This document shows, piece by piece, positions 23,906 to 37,437 of a stretch of 64,000 bases of DNA. Source of the stretch: Trichoderma breve (lineage: Eukaryota > Ascomycota > Sordariomycetes > Hypocreales > Hypocreaceae); the NCBI RefSeq assembly GCF_028502605.1, contig NC_079232.1, positions 3,224,001 through 3,288,000 on the forward strand, read 5' to 3'. Positions within the stretch are counted from its first letter, which is position 1, and each line of letters opens with the position of its first letter. The notes under the pieces were generated by a model. The model saw nothing but the letters and a program-made list of their open reading frames with translations, did no database searches and was not told the DNA's origin. The position numbers and the translations under genes are program-made.

Positions 23906-25189
23906 GACACCAAAGAATGATGGCCAGGGAAATCGCCAAACAGGCGCAGTTCAGGACGCAGGGAGGCTTTTCCCCAGGATGCCAGATTCGACAAGGACAA
24001 TCTCAGATGGGGCAGAGCGTCGCCTGGGCGCATCTAGCGCTCCCCCGCATCGCGATTCTACCCCATGGGGATGCGGGAGCATGACGACAGCTTGCCTCGA
24101 CGACACACAATCGCGACGCCTGCCATTGGCCCGCCGTGTTCAGCCTTGCTGCGAACGACAGTCTACGGCTACCTCGCATATACTATAGATAGTCTAGATT
24201 CTAGATTCGAGATCCCGGATACTACTTTGGACCTTGAATTGGATTCTACTCGTCCATGGCTCCGGCGTCTCTTTCCTCTTGACGTATCTTACGGGCAGAT
24301 GATGCCTCTCTCTAGCTTCCCCTTCCACCTTGTAGTTTCACCATCTACGGTCTCGTAGCAAATCGCTAAATGTGCTTGCTGATAAACATTAACGCCTCGT
24401 GAGCCGGACTCTTCTTGCATACAATCAGCTCCTGTCGCTGGCAGAGGGCATTTGTGCCAGCCTGGATATCAAGGGCACTCAAAAAATGGTCCCCCATGCT
24501 AGCTAGCCCACGTTTTTTCCCTCATCTTCACCAGACAAAAAAAAAAAGAACGACAGCCAACAACAGCTTTCCAGAAGCCCACAAGCGGTGAACCCTACAT
24601 AAGACCAGGGGAATTTCATTTCTCGCCCGCCTAGAGCAAAACCTACTCGCCGCCACCCAGTCACATCATGACAATTATCGGCCTGCCCCATCGTTTTTGT
24701 GCTGCTACTTTGCCGGACTAAGGCTAGCCAAAGTCGCGTGTTCCTAGACCTAGAGCTTTTAGCATTGCTTGTGCGGGCTCCTCCGCCGCCACGAGCCACT
24801 CCCGGCATTGCATTTGCAAACTAGTGTTGCCAAACGAGATACCATGAGCTAACAAAGAATTTTTCCGTTTGGCCATCTGGGTTTCCTTTTGCCATCCAAA
24901 ACCGACAACGGTGAGCCTGTCGAAAGAGGGGAAAGAAAAAACTTGACAAACCAAACAAACCCTGGTTACGGTGCTTTTCCCCTTGGCGGCCAGCGAGATT
25001 TCATTCGTTGCCTCTTTTGTGCTTGTTGGTTTTGTTATCATCACCGATTTGCTCAAAAGCCCACTTCAGCCAAGGCTCCAGAGAAACGGGCGAGCATCAT
25101 TGGATCGACACCAGAGGGCTCGGCTTATTTAGACCCGCGTCAATCGAACTGACCCCGGCCTCGCATTGCATCTCGACCTCGTCGTTGAG

Positions 25190-25300
25190 GAGCCTTTTTT
25201 TCCTCCTCTCCTCTCTTCTCCGCTCCGTCGCCTTCACCTATATATCCTTCCCTCTCCTCCCACCTCCACCCTCTCTCTCTCCTCGGCCCTTGTCCATCCA
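25190..25300 (+). promoter_or_regulatory. Pyrimidine-rich promoter tract with TATA-like site
   Basis: A nearly pure C/T run on the + strand, about 130-240 bp before the MFS transporter ATG, containing CCTATATATCC near 25238-25248. Such CT-rich blocks next to start sites are common in filamentous fungal promoters. Confidence 0.4.
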
Positions 25301-25430
25301 TCCTTTCTTCAGCACACTTTGTTGCGAAGAGCATTGGTACACCAGGGCACCCTGATGTTCTCGTAATTTTTCTGTGCTCTTTACCTCACTTCTTCTTCTT
25401 CTTCAAGACTACACCCCCACCACTCACATC

Positions 25431-27483
25431 ATGGCATCGCCTGCCACTGAGAAGGAGATTTCTCCTCATCAGGATGGTGTCGAGATCCAGACGTCCAAAG
25501 ATGCCACCACGGGAGGTGTCGTGGACGTCGACGGCGAAGGAGACGAAGAGTTCTCCAAGGGCCGCCGTGTGATTATCGAGAGTGCCAGAGCGGCCGCTGC
25601 CAAGGAACAGTCAATGACTCTGCTCCAGGGCATTAAGCTGTATCCCAAGGCCATTGCATGGAGCATGATCATCTCCACATGCATTGTCATGGAAGGCTAC
25701 GATATCAGTTTGGTCAACAACTTTTGTAAGACGCCCTCCAACAGCTCTACTACAAGATATCCCCATCAGCGGCTAACATGTTCGCCAGACGCATTTCCTC
25801 AATTCAATGAGAAATACGGTGAGCTGTATCCCGACGGCAAATATCAAGTTCCCGCCAGGTGGCAGTCTGGCTTGAGTAACGTATGTCCCCCCCTACCCAT
25901 TCCATTGCATCTATGGAGACCTCTAGCCTAGTCACAATCTTGTCGGAAGAAAACATCAGCGCTAACAGCTTGGCCAAACGACAGGGCGCCACCGTCGGTG
26001 AAATCATTGGTCTCTTCATCAACGGCTTCGTCTCCGAGAGATTCGGCTACAGGAAAACTGTAATGGGATGTCTCGTCTTGGTCGCCGCTTTCACTGCCAT
26101 CTTCTTCACCGCACCCAACATTCAGACGCTGCTGGTCGCCGAGATCCTGTGCGGTATCCCCTGGGGTATCTTCCAAACCATCACCGTCACTTACGCCTCC
26201 GAAGTCTGCCCCGTTGCGCTGCGAGGATATCTCACCACCTATGTCAACTTCTGCTGGGGTCTCGGCCAAGAGATTGGCATTGGCGTCATCTTTGCCATGT
26301 TGAAGCGCAACGACCAGTGGGCCTACCGTATTCCCTATGGTCTGCAGTGGATGTGGCCCCTCCCGCTCTTCATCGCCATCTACTTTGCCCCGGAATCTCC
26401 CTGGTGGCTTGTCCGCCGGGGCAAGGCTGAGGAGGCTAAGCGGGCGCTGCTCCGCTTGACCAGCCTGAACCGCGAGACCGACTTTGACGCTGACGAGACT
26501 GTGGCCATGATGGTGCACACGACTGCCCTCGAGGAGAAGATTACCGCCGGTGCCTCGTACTGGGACTGCTTCAAGGGCGTTGACCGGCGCCGTACCGAGA
26601 TTGTCTGCATGACCTGGGCCATTCAGAATCTGAGCGGCAACGCTTTCTCCAACTATTCCACCTACTTTTTGCAGCAGGCCGGTCTCTCTACCCATGACTC
26701 TTACGGATTCGCCTTGGGCCAGTACGCCATCAACATGGTCGGCGTCTTTGGCGCATGGGGCTTGATGACGATGGGCGTCGGCCGCCGCTCTCTGTATCTC
26801 TACGGACTCTGCGGCCTCTGCAGCATGCTGTTCATCCTGGGTTTCTTGGGTCTGGTACCGGAGTCGCACAGGAGAGAAGGCTCCCTCGCCACCGGAAGCA
26901 TCATGGTTGTCTGGGCCCTCTTTTACCAGCTCACCGTCGGCACCGTGTGCTACTCCCTCGTTGGTGAGCTTTCATCGCGTAGACTGCAGATCAAGACGGT
27001 TGTGCTGGCACGAAACCTCTAGTAAGTTCCTTTCTCAGCTTTGCATAATATAGAATGGCCAGATTTGCTAACCTCTTTCGTCTAGTAACATCGTCGGCAT
27101 CATCACCAACGTTCTGACGCCATACATGCTGAACCCCACAGCCTGGAACTGGAGCAACTACACCGGATTCTTCTGGGTAAGACACACACACACATCTCCC
27201 CCGTCACCGTACTGCCTTGTCGCAGACACAACAAAACCACTTTGCATCTAAGCTAATACTCTTTCTTTAGGGTGGAATTTGCTTCTGCTGCATCATCTAC
27301 ACCTACTTCCGCCTCCCTGAGCCGCGCGGCCGCACATTCGCCGAACTCGACGTCCTCTTCGAGAAGAAGATTAGCGCCCGAAAGTTTGCTTCTACAAAGG
27401 TAGACGTGTTCCACGAATCTATCGATGAGAAGGTGATGCATCAATACGATGGAATCATGGAGTCGCATATTGAAAAGGTTTAA
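25431..27483 (+). CDS. MFS alpha-glucoside/maltose-type sugar transporter
   Basis: Five exons: 25431-25725, 25789-25880, 25985-27021, 27086-27176 and 27271-27483, giving 575 residues. The N-terminal ~90 residues are cytosolic. The first membrane segment is AWSMIISTCIVMEGYDISLV, where EGYD is characteristic of fungal maltose and general alpha-glucoside permeases. Exon 2 encodes the FPQFNEKYG-like loop. Family motifs follow: GLFINGFVSERFGYRKT in the loop after segment 2, ESPWWLVRRGKAEEAKRALLRL at the central loop, and PEPRGRTFAELDVLFEKKISARKF (family PETKGRT) near the C-terminus. Twelve membrane segments fit. It probably carries maltose or a related glucoside with protons at the plasma membrane, but the substrate cannot be read from sequence. 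Splice sites all keep frame; one intron splits a Tyr codon (TA/T). Confidence 0.9.
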
Positions 27484-28109
27484 TTTTGGATGATTTTTTT
27501 TACGACTATTAATGAAAGGAAGGGGAAACGTATCAGTCAACGAGGGGGCAGTTTTGATTGGGCGTATATACCATGCAAAGTACGATGTTTATGCTCGTTT
27601 TAAGTATTATATATAATAATGTCTTGTTCCACACTCTTTCTTACTTGGGAGTTTCGTCTACAAATGTTCACAAAATTCATTACGCAAGAGTTTGGGGCAA
27701 CAGTCAACATCTATTGGCGGATATGCTAAAATTAATCTCTGTTGTCCTGTCAACTAAAAGACAGAAAACAGGCATAGGTGCGCGGAGCAAAAGAGAACGC
27801 AACAGTCACACGTAGGGAGAGGCTGAAACGATCTATACGGTGCCTGGCCGCCTACATATGAATGTCACCCAGTCTTCCCTTGTCGTGACACAAAATCATT
27901 TCCCCCAAAAGTAAGGCTCGTGACAAAGATAACGTGGGAGATGAGATGGCTTAGCATCTTCATCTCGATTCTTCTTGTTTGATAAAAACAATGAATTCGC
28001 AATATCACAAAGCACCAGTATCCCCCATCGGAAAGAGTAAAAGCCCAACGACCAGAACGCCTGCATCAGCCACATCGGCTTGGAAAGTTCCCCTGTATCG
28101 CCTCGGTGT
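27484..28109. other. Convergent spacer between MFS gene and atg8
   Basis: About 625 bp with no gene recognised. AT-rich near 27590-27620 (TATATATAATAATG), consistent with 3' untranslated and termination regions of both genes. A minus-strand open frame that starts in this direction reads the last atg8 exon in the wrong frame. Confidence 0.5.
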
Positions 28110-30861
<2,752 letters not shown>

Positions 30862-32189
30862 ATGGCTTCACCAATGGCTGCCTCTCGCCATGTCCAGCGC
30901 GTGGCTACACAGATCCGTCTGCGCTCAGCGCGGGTTCCCAGAGGCCAATTGACCTTCAATCGATGGGCATCGTCCGCTTCGGGCAGTCGGCGAGCTCCCG
31001 CCAGCTTCGGAACTTCATCCTCGGCAGCCGTTTGGCTTGCAGCCGCCGCCATTGGCATCACGGCTCCCTTGGCCTACAGCTTGGTGAGTTAGACACGATA
31101 GGCCCGGGGAGACACAATTCATTCCGAGATCCCTCCAGCTTACATGTCGCTTCTTTTTTCCTTTCCCAGACAACAGCAGAGCCTGCAAAACTCGACGTCA
31201 CATCCCTCGCCGAGAAGGATGAGCAGAAGAAGAGAGAGGCAGTTGTCACCGAAGAGTCGCCCATGCGCCTGCGGATGGAGAAGTTCATCAAGGAGCAGCA
31301 GCAGATAATTGTCAAGGAACTCGAGCGCATCGACGGCAAGAAGTTTCGCAAAGACGAGTGGACGCGACCCAATGGCGGCGGCGGCATTACCTGTGTGCTG
31401 CAGGAGGGCAACGTATTCGAAAAGGCCGGCCTCGGCGTCAGCGTCGTCTACGGAACGCTTCCCAAGCCCGCCATCTTGAAGATGCGCGAAAACCACAAGA
31501 ACCTCGACCCCGATGTCGAATCGCTGGAGTTCTTCGCCGCAGGCTTGAGCATGGTGCTCCATCCATACAACCCCATGGCTCCCACCGTGCACCTGAATTA
31601 CCGATACTTCGAAACGGCCAACCCCGACGGCACCTCTCAGGCGTGGTGGTTTGGAGGCGGCTGCGACCTGACGCCCTCATACCTCTTTGACGAAGACGCC
31701 ATCCACTTCCACAAGACCATCAAGGCTGCCTGCGACAATCACGACAAGACATACTACCCTCGATTCAAGAAATGGTGCGACAAGTACTTTTACAACAAGC
31801 ATCGTGGTGAGTGCCGAGGCGTGGGCGGTATCTTCTTTGACGATCTAGACGAGTCCGAGCGAGACCAGGAGAACACCTTTGCATTCATCCAGGACTGCCT
31901 GAAGTCCTTCCTGCCGTCCTACGTCCCCATTCTCGAGAAGCGAAAGGACATGCCTTACGATGACAAGGAAAAGATGTGGCAGCAGATCCGTAGAGGCAAG
32001 TATGTCGAGTTCAACCTAGTTCACGACCGAGGCACTGCCTTTGGACTGAACACGCCTGGATCACGAGTCGAGAGTATTCTCATGAGCTTGCCATTGACGG
32101 CAAGCTGGAAGTACATGTATGAGCCAGAGCCCAAGAGCAGGGAGCAGAGACTGGTGGATGTCTTGAAGGAGCCCAAGGAGTGGGTTTGA
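30862..32189 (+). CDS. hem13: Coproporphyrinogen III oxidase (oxygen-dependent)
   Basis: Two exons, 30862-31083 and 31170-32189, encode 413 residues. The enzyme decarboxylates coproporphyrinogen III to protoporphyrinogen IX with molecular oxygen, in heme synthesis. The core shows [32 protein letters not shown] and the signature [20 protein letters not shown] followed by GIFFDDLD. The C-terminus ends in [20 protein letters not shown]. The first exon codes for an Arg/Ser-rich segment and a hydrophobic stretch ([18 protein letters not shown]) before the catalytic domain. That resembles the mitochondrial leader of animal enzymes rather than the bare cytosolic yeast Hem13. The intron starts GTGAGT and ends CCCAG. 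The reading frame is also open upstream of 30862, but the first-exon frame and a good ATG context favour 30862. Confidence 0.95.
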
Positions 32190-32637
32190 TTTGGTATATT
32201 CCCGTGTAATAATGCATAAAACAGTATATTTTGTAGTGTAGCGGCATAGATAAAAAAAGACAGTAGCATCATGAGTTCGAAGACTTCATACCGGTTCCTG
32301 TCCCGAGGTCGGAATGTGATATTGCTGTAGTTGAAGCAGAAAATTAGTGCCCAAAACAGACTAGGTGATTGTAATTTAACGGCACGACAATCTGTCACAG
32401 CTTCTTTATTCCGTACACAGATCGGATCTACAATGACTTCGTTCGAACCATCTCTCATCTAAATCGGTGTACAGCACCATTTCTCTTCTTTATGATTTTA
32501 CCATTATTTCAAATCTAGATGATTGCAGCAAAATGAAACTGATAATCCATCACCAACGCTATACATAGCGAGATCCAGACTCGAGAGACCTCATTCAACT
32601 CTTGTCAGGACGCGCACTTAGACAGCAACGCCTCATA
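32190..32637. other. Spacer between hem13 and the SWIM gene
   Basis: About 450 bp, AT-rich, with no coding frame recognised. It holds the hem13 3' region and the promoter of the following co-oriented gene. Confidence 0.5.
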
Positions 32638-33399
32638 ATGGAAGAGCATACTCTACCATCTCACCACCAGCTATTCGCTGCCCTTATTCCACCATCGCCT
32701 TTGCCCGGACTCCGTACCGCAGGTTTCACTGATAACCCTGGTGAAGCCGAGTTGATCAGGGAGACGCCATCATCCGCTGAGGATGGAAACTGGCGCCGGC
32801 AGTTGTTGACTCTTCATGTCATCTTCCCAAGTCTCCTTTTGCCGGCCTTGGATCTATTGGATCGCGGGCTAGTCAGCCGTCTTTTGGTGGCAGACGAGTC
32901 GCAAAAGGCACCGGCAGCAGCAGTACCGGTATCTTCTGATGGTATCCATAAACACGGAGAAACTGAGAATACCGACGAACAGTCCGAAGGCCATATCCCT
33001 GACAGCTTGCAAGCAATGGACCACAAAGATCAGATATGTATGTACACCGTACAATCTGCCGTCTCTACTACCTCTCGGCGTAAACGGCACACGCCACAAA
33101 CAACCAAGGTCTATGCGGTTCATCTTGGTGCATGGAGCTGTTCATGTGGTGGATTCGCCCTCGATGCATATTCCCACTACGATGTGGCCAATAGTAGCGA
33201 GAAACTTCAAAACTCCCCACCGAAGGGATTGTTCGGCAACCTGGGGCTGGATAGATTGACATCACTCGAGGATTTTCCATGTTGTAAACACCTTCTCGCA
33301 TGCTTGTTGGCAGAGAAATGGAGGAAGACCCCTAGAGGACACGTCCAAGATAGATATACAACAAAGGAAGAGTTGGCCGGCATAATTGGGGGCCACTAA
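32638..33399 (+). CDS. sws1: SWIM zinc-finger protein, Shu2/Sws1 type
   Basis: A single-exon frame of 253 residues from the ATG at 32638. The C-terminal half holds a SWIM zinc finger: CSC in GAWSCSCGGFALDA, then after about 45 residues CKHLLA in FPCCKHLLACLLAEKW. This is the CxC...CxHxxA pattern, including the alanine that marks the Shu2/Sws1 family. That family works with Rad51 paralogues (Shu complex) to support Rad51 filaments in homologous recombination. The N-terminal half has a helical leucine-rich part (LLTLHVIFPSLLLPALDLLD) and a polar Ser/Glu-rich stretch around 95-135. The insert between the zinc ligands is long. Transposase-type SWIM proteins are much larger, so this is less likely. 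Confident of the SWIM domain, moderately of the family. Confidence 0.75.
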   Translation: MEEHTLPSHHQLFAALIPPSPLPGLRTAGFTDNPGEAELIRETPSSAEDGNWRRQLLTLHVIFPSLLLPALDLLDRGLVSRLLVADESQKAPAAAVPVSSDGIHKHGETENTDEQSEGHIPDSLQAMDHKDQICMYTVQSAVSTTSRRKRHTPQTTKVYAVHLGAWSCSCGGFALDAYSHYDVANSSEKLQNSPPKGLFGNLGLDRLTSLEDFPCCKHLLACLLAEKWRKTPRGHVQDRYTTKEELAGIIGGH

Positions 33400-33585
33400 T
33401 TTCATGCATTGCAATTTATACAGGTCAGATCAAACGCAGGTGAATCATGCAATGTGTCTATTTGAGTTGATTTTTGCCTAGCAGTTTGCCATCATCAACA
33501 TATAGAAAGCACTATTTCACTTATTACTCTAAGCACTGCTCGCCTACCAAATTTCAGACGGCATCAAGTTGACCTTTCCCTTTCA

Positions 33586-34766
33586 TTATTTCTTTTTGGG
33601 CTTCTCCTTGTCGCTGCTCTCCTTGCCCTCTCCGTTTGCGGTGGCCGCAGCGCCCTCCTTCTTCTCATCCTTATTAGTGGCCTCGTCCTTCTTTGGCTCC
33701 TTCTCGTCCTGCTGCTGTCGGTTCTGGATCTTGTTCTCTATTAAATCGTGGAATGCAGTAATGGCGCGTATCAAGCTGCTCAGGTAGATGGCCATCAGCT
33801 GGTCGTTGGTTTTGATGCTCATGGCATGTGATAGTTCGTGGCTTCCCACTTTGCTGTCATCGTCTGGTGTAGAGAGGTTGGGGAGAAGGTTGAAAACGTC
33901 TTGTAGGTTGCCCAGGATCGCGTGGTTGACGGGGAGCTGCCCATCAAGGACTTTCTGGAGATAGGCACCAATGTCTCGTAACCGAAGGTGCAGTCCTTGA
34001 AGAGACTGGAGCTGGTTAGTGACGCGCGTGGACAGAGTGCCAACAGCAACGTCACGAATATCCCTTAGCAAGTGCTCAACACCAATCTCCTCCGCTTCTT
34101 CAGCCTCGATAATCGACGGTGTGTGGACGAAAGTTCGAGAAGTCGTCGTTCCATCCTATAAAGAGGCAAAGAGTCAGTTTGGTCTCTCCAGTGCGTCACT
34201 GAGAGTAACATACATCCTTGATTTCTTCGACCGCAAAGTACGCGTCGGTAGGGACACCCGATTCCTTTGGCTGGACATCAATAATGACCAGTAGAGGATT
34301 AGGTGTGTAGCGCTTGAACAGCTCGTTGATCTCGAGATCGGAGGCACGGAGCTTTGGTCCAGTGTGGTACCACCCCACCAGCTTCTCGCGCGCATTTACT
34401 TTCTTGAACATGTCGTTCATAGACTCGACGTAGTTGTGGTCCAGGAACCATACTGAAGGGTCCTTTTCATCCTCCTCAAAAGGGACTACACAAAGAAGAG
34501 GGCTCGTTAGAAAACACAGCCATACAGTCAAACTGGATAAAGAATCTCTACAGGTTTCCTGCCTAGTCTCCAGACGTACCTGCAAAGCTGTTCGACACCC
34601 TCACGTTCTTTCCATCATTCTGGCCGAGGAGAACTCCAACCACCCGCCTCTTTGTCTTGTTGTGTACTGTTCGGTTGTAGTGGTCAACTGCGGAGAGGAG
34701 GACAAGCGGAGCGACAGAGACGTTTCTCGTAACCAGCGAGAGGGTTTCCGCAGTGGTGGTCGGCAT
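33586..34766 (-). CDS. rpn8: 26S proteasome lid subunit Rpn8 (MPN domain)
   Basis: Three minus-strand exons (34766-34580, 34485-34214, 34155-33586) encode 342 residues. Rpn8 pairs with Rpn11 in the lid of the 19S regulatory particle. The MPN domain starts with [18 protein letters not shown] and shows [20 protein letters not shown] and [20 protein letters not shown]. The HxHP zinc ligands of active JAMM enzymes are absent, as in all Rpn8/PSMD7 proteins, so it is structural. Residues about 180-285 form the lid helices ([20 protein letters not shown]). The tail is a Lys/Glu-rich low-complexity stretch ending KEKPKKK. The last exon joins EIKD to [14 protein letters not shown]. The end is 186 bp from the SWIM gene, with the two genes converging. 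Confidence 0.96.
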
Positions 34767-35467
34767 TGTAGCTGGCTGAGAACTGGACCTTTGCTGAGCA
34801 GTGTATCGGAGGAGTCGATGCTCAGGGAAGAGTTGGAGGAGTAAGAGCAGGTCGCAGCGGTTTGTAAACGGCGAGAGCACGGGAGAAGACGCCGATTGGT
34901 TTCAAGGTCGTGGGTTCGTGGTCAGTTGGTTTGCTTAACGGTGGAATCGCCAAAGCAGCAATTAGGTACCTATCCGACTTACGTCGCTGAGTTCCGTCAT
35001 ACTAGCAGTACCCCTCCACCAAGCTAACAAGGCAAGCTACATCAATTAGGGTAGTGCTTGAGAAGAAATTGAGGAAATATTACTAATATATTAGTAATAA
35101 AGTAGTATACAAATATTAAATAATTAACATTATCAAGGGAGATATTACCTCTTTATTTTATTTAATGAGTGTATTTTGTATGTAATTTAGTTAAAATTTA
35201 CATTTTCTTATTTTCTTAAAGTTATAAGTTCAATATTTTGTCGTATTTTGAAAACCCAAGATCTATTTCTAATAATTCTTAATTAATTAATTAACGAGCT
35301 CGTCTCATTGTTTAACTGATTTTATCTAAAATACCCCCATGCTAATTCAGCCGAGATGACAAACCACCCTTGGCGTGCTATCCCTGTCTGTACCTAACAG
35401 AAATGTTTCTTTGCCACATGTTTGTTCCTCGACAAGGCATGATCTTGCCTCGACGATTGGAGACGCA
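34767..35467. other. Divergent spacer rpn8/yea4 with AT-rich island
   Basis: About 700 bp. Its middle, 35041-35340, is far more AT-rich than anything else in the window and holds a perfect palindrome; see the separate entry. An AGGTACCT palindrome is at 34964-34971. No gene. Confidence 0.6.
35041..35340. repeat. AT-rich island, RIP-like, with 22-bp palindrome
   Basis: About 300 bp dominated by A and T with many TA steps, stops in all frames and runs such as TTAATTAATTAATTAA near 35279. Positions 35078-35099 form a perfect 22-bp palindrome centred on ATAT. The edges are sharp against ordinary sequence. It may be a repeat remnant damaged by repeat-induced point mutation; no recognisable element remains. 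Confidence 0.5.
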
Positions 35468-36823
35468 ATGGAGCCTCCTCCAACGAAACTGACACCAGGC
35501 AAGGGTGTTCAGTCGAAACCAAACAAGGGGCCTCCATCACCGACATTGGCCAATGTTGCGCGCCACTTTGCTGTGGACAGCGGCTCAACGTTGCTTGCCA
35601 CGGCGGTCATCACCGTCTTGATATTCGGCGGATGCTGCTCCAATGTACGTCCTGTATTCCAGTGGCTCGTGATCGCGTGACTTAAAAGTTTGATTCCGCA
35701 GGTGTATGCTTTAGAGGCAATCATCAAGTAAGCCTTTCACTCAATGCCGACTTCAGCTACCTGCATAATCTAACATGTACACCGAATAGCTTCGAGCCGA
35801 CAAACGGTAAACTTGCACTTGCATACCCTCCATAGACGACCGATTCCAACCTTGCACTTATCCACACAGGAACCCTCGTAACTTTCGTTCAATTCCTATT
35901 CGTCTCTATAACGGGCTACGTAGCACAATTCGATAGATCGCGCCCGCCGTTCTTCTTGACTCCCAACGTCGTCCCGCTTAGCCGCTGGCTTGTCAATATC
36001 CTTTTGTTCTTTACTATCAACGTGTTGAACAATCATGCCTTCAGCTATGACATATCCGTACCGGTTCACATCATTCTACGATCCGGAGGTAGCATATGCA
36101 CCATGGCTGCCGGATATCTCTACGGCAAGACGTATTCACGCCCCCAAATATTTGCAGTGTTTCTGCTGAGTATTGGCGTCAGCCTCGCTGCTTGGTCGGA
36201 TTCAAAAGACAAGGTAGGTCGTCGTTGTCACCGATGATGTTCTCCTCTTGGTCTAACATATTATACAGAAACCGAGTGACGATATTTCTGATCCTGTGTT
36301 CAACCCTGGTCTCTTGATCATCTTTGTCGCCCAAGTACTTTCAGCTATCATGGGGCTGTATACCGAAGCAACGTATCGAAAGTACGGACCGCAGTGGAAA
36401 GAGAATCTTTTCTATTCTCACATCTTGTCGCTGCCGTTGTTTTTGCCCTTTGCGCCCTCCATGTGGCGCAACTTAATCGTGCTAACCAAGAGCACGCCTG
36501 TTGCACTAAACATACCATTTGCTGCATCACTGCCGCCGGTCCAAGTTCCATCCCAATTGGCCTATCTTTCGGCCAACGTGTTGACCCAGTATGCCTGTAT
36601 TCGTGGCGTGAACCTCCTTGCCGCAAACGCATCGGCACTCACCGTCACGATAATTCTCAGCATTCGAAAACTCATGAGCCTCTTGCTAAGCATCTGGCTA
36701 TTTGGCAACACTCTCAAGGCTGGCACCCTCCTAAGCGCGGTAGTAGTGTTTGGAGCCGCCGGCCTCTACAGCGTTGCCCCGAAACCTGCCCCGGCCACGA
36801 CCAAGGAAAAGAAGAAGGAGTGA
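35468..36823 (+). CDS. yea4: Nucleotide-sugar transporter, Yea4/SLC35B4 type
   Basis: Five exons: 35468-35644, 35702-35727 (26 nt), 35790-35806 (17 nt), 35870-36213 and 36269-36823, giving 372 residues. After a cytosolic N-terminus come about ten hydrophobic segments of the drug/metabolite transporter fold. TFVQFLFVSITGYVAQF, NNHAFSYDISVPVHIILRSG and the later GLYTEATYRKYGPQWKENLF closely follow yeast Yea4 and SLC35B4, ER/Golgi carriers of UDP-N-acetylglucosamine (SLC35B4 also UDP-xylose). The family feeds glycosylation and chitin-linked metabolism. The last residues are Lys-rich (KEKKKE), which may keep it in the ER. The two very short exons rebuild VYALEAIINFEPTNGTLVTF across three introns and would be missed by simple gene finding. 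Confidence 0.92.
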
Positions 36824-37437
36824 TACCGTTGCCGGAATTTTCTCATCAATAAGCTAGATCTCCTTGCTGTCTAGAGCGAATGCTTGTCATTGATAGAAGA
36901 TGCAAGTAAACGAAGAGACGGGCTTCACGACATCGTTCAATTTGGAACGGCCAATTAGAAGAGTCTATATAGAGTACAAGTCGCATTTTAAATTCATATA
37001 GATGGTAAGCGGTCAATATATACACTTCAGTTGCCTTTTCTTTTCCCGACATTGTAATACAGCATTGTGCATTTAAAATCGCCCCGCGATCTCATATATC
37101 TCGTACCCAGCCGGCACTTGATCCCTGAAATGACACTCAGACTCAATAAGAGACAAGGGCTCGATTTAAACAGCAGGGCGCTAGTCCTAATTTGAGCGAC
37201 CCAAACACAAGTGCGGATTAGCTTTAATCCCACTGCCTGCATGAATCTCGTACCTAAAAGTACCTGAGATCGCCTTGCTGCGGCTCTTTGTTTTTGTGCC
37301 AAACGGAATCTTGCTGTGTAACTTTGAACCATTCACCACCGACTAGCTGGCCCATCCCATTTCCAACTGCGCAGCCATTGGCACACTCATTTTGCCGGTA
37401 TCCATATATTAGACGGTCAACTAAACGAATTAGAGTT
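36824..37437. other. Spacer between yea4 and AMP deaminase
   Basis: About 610 bp with no gene recognised. AT-rich near 36950-37030. Probably the 3' region of yea4 and the promoter of AMP deaminase. Confidence 0.5.

Larger units (their letters stand above)
22714..25430. other. Accessory intergenic region with repeat copy 2
   Basis: About 2.7 kb between the NLR start and the MFS start. No gene could be supported. It contains the repeat at 23101-23354, a GC-rich inverted repeat at 23861-23905, an AT-rich TCTAGATTCTAGATTCGAGA stretch near 24190, and a pyrimidine-rich tract at 25190-25300 that is probably the sugar transporter's promoter. A 95-codon minus-strand frame (23519-23806) has no recognisable domain. 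Confidence 0.5.

Noticed and set aside
25928..26869. A 313-codon minus-strand open frame
   Set aside because: It is antisense to exon 3 of the sugar transporter, has no domain and is rich in Gly/Asp/His, as shadows of GC-rich coding frames are.
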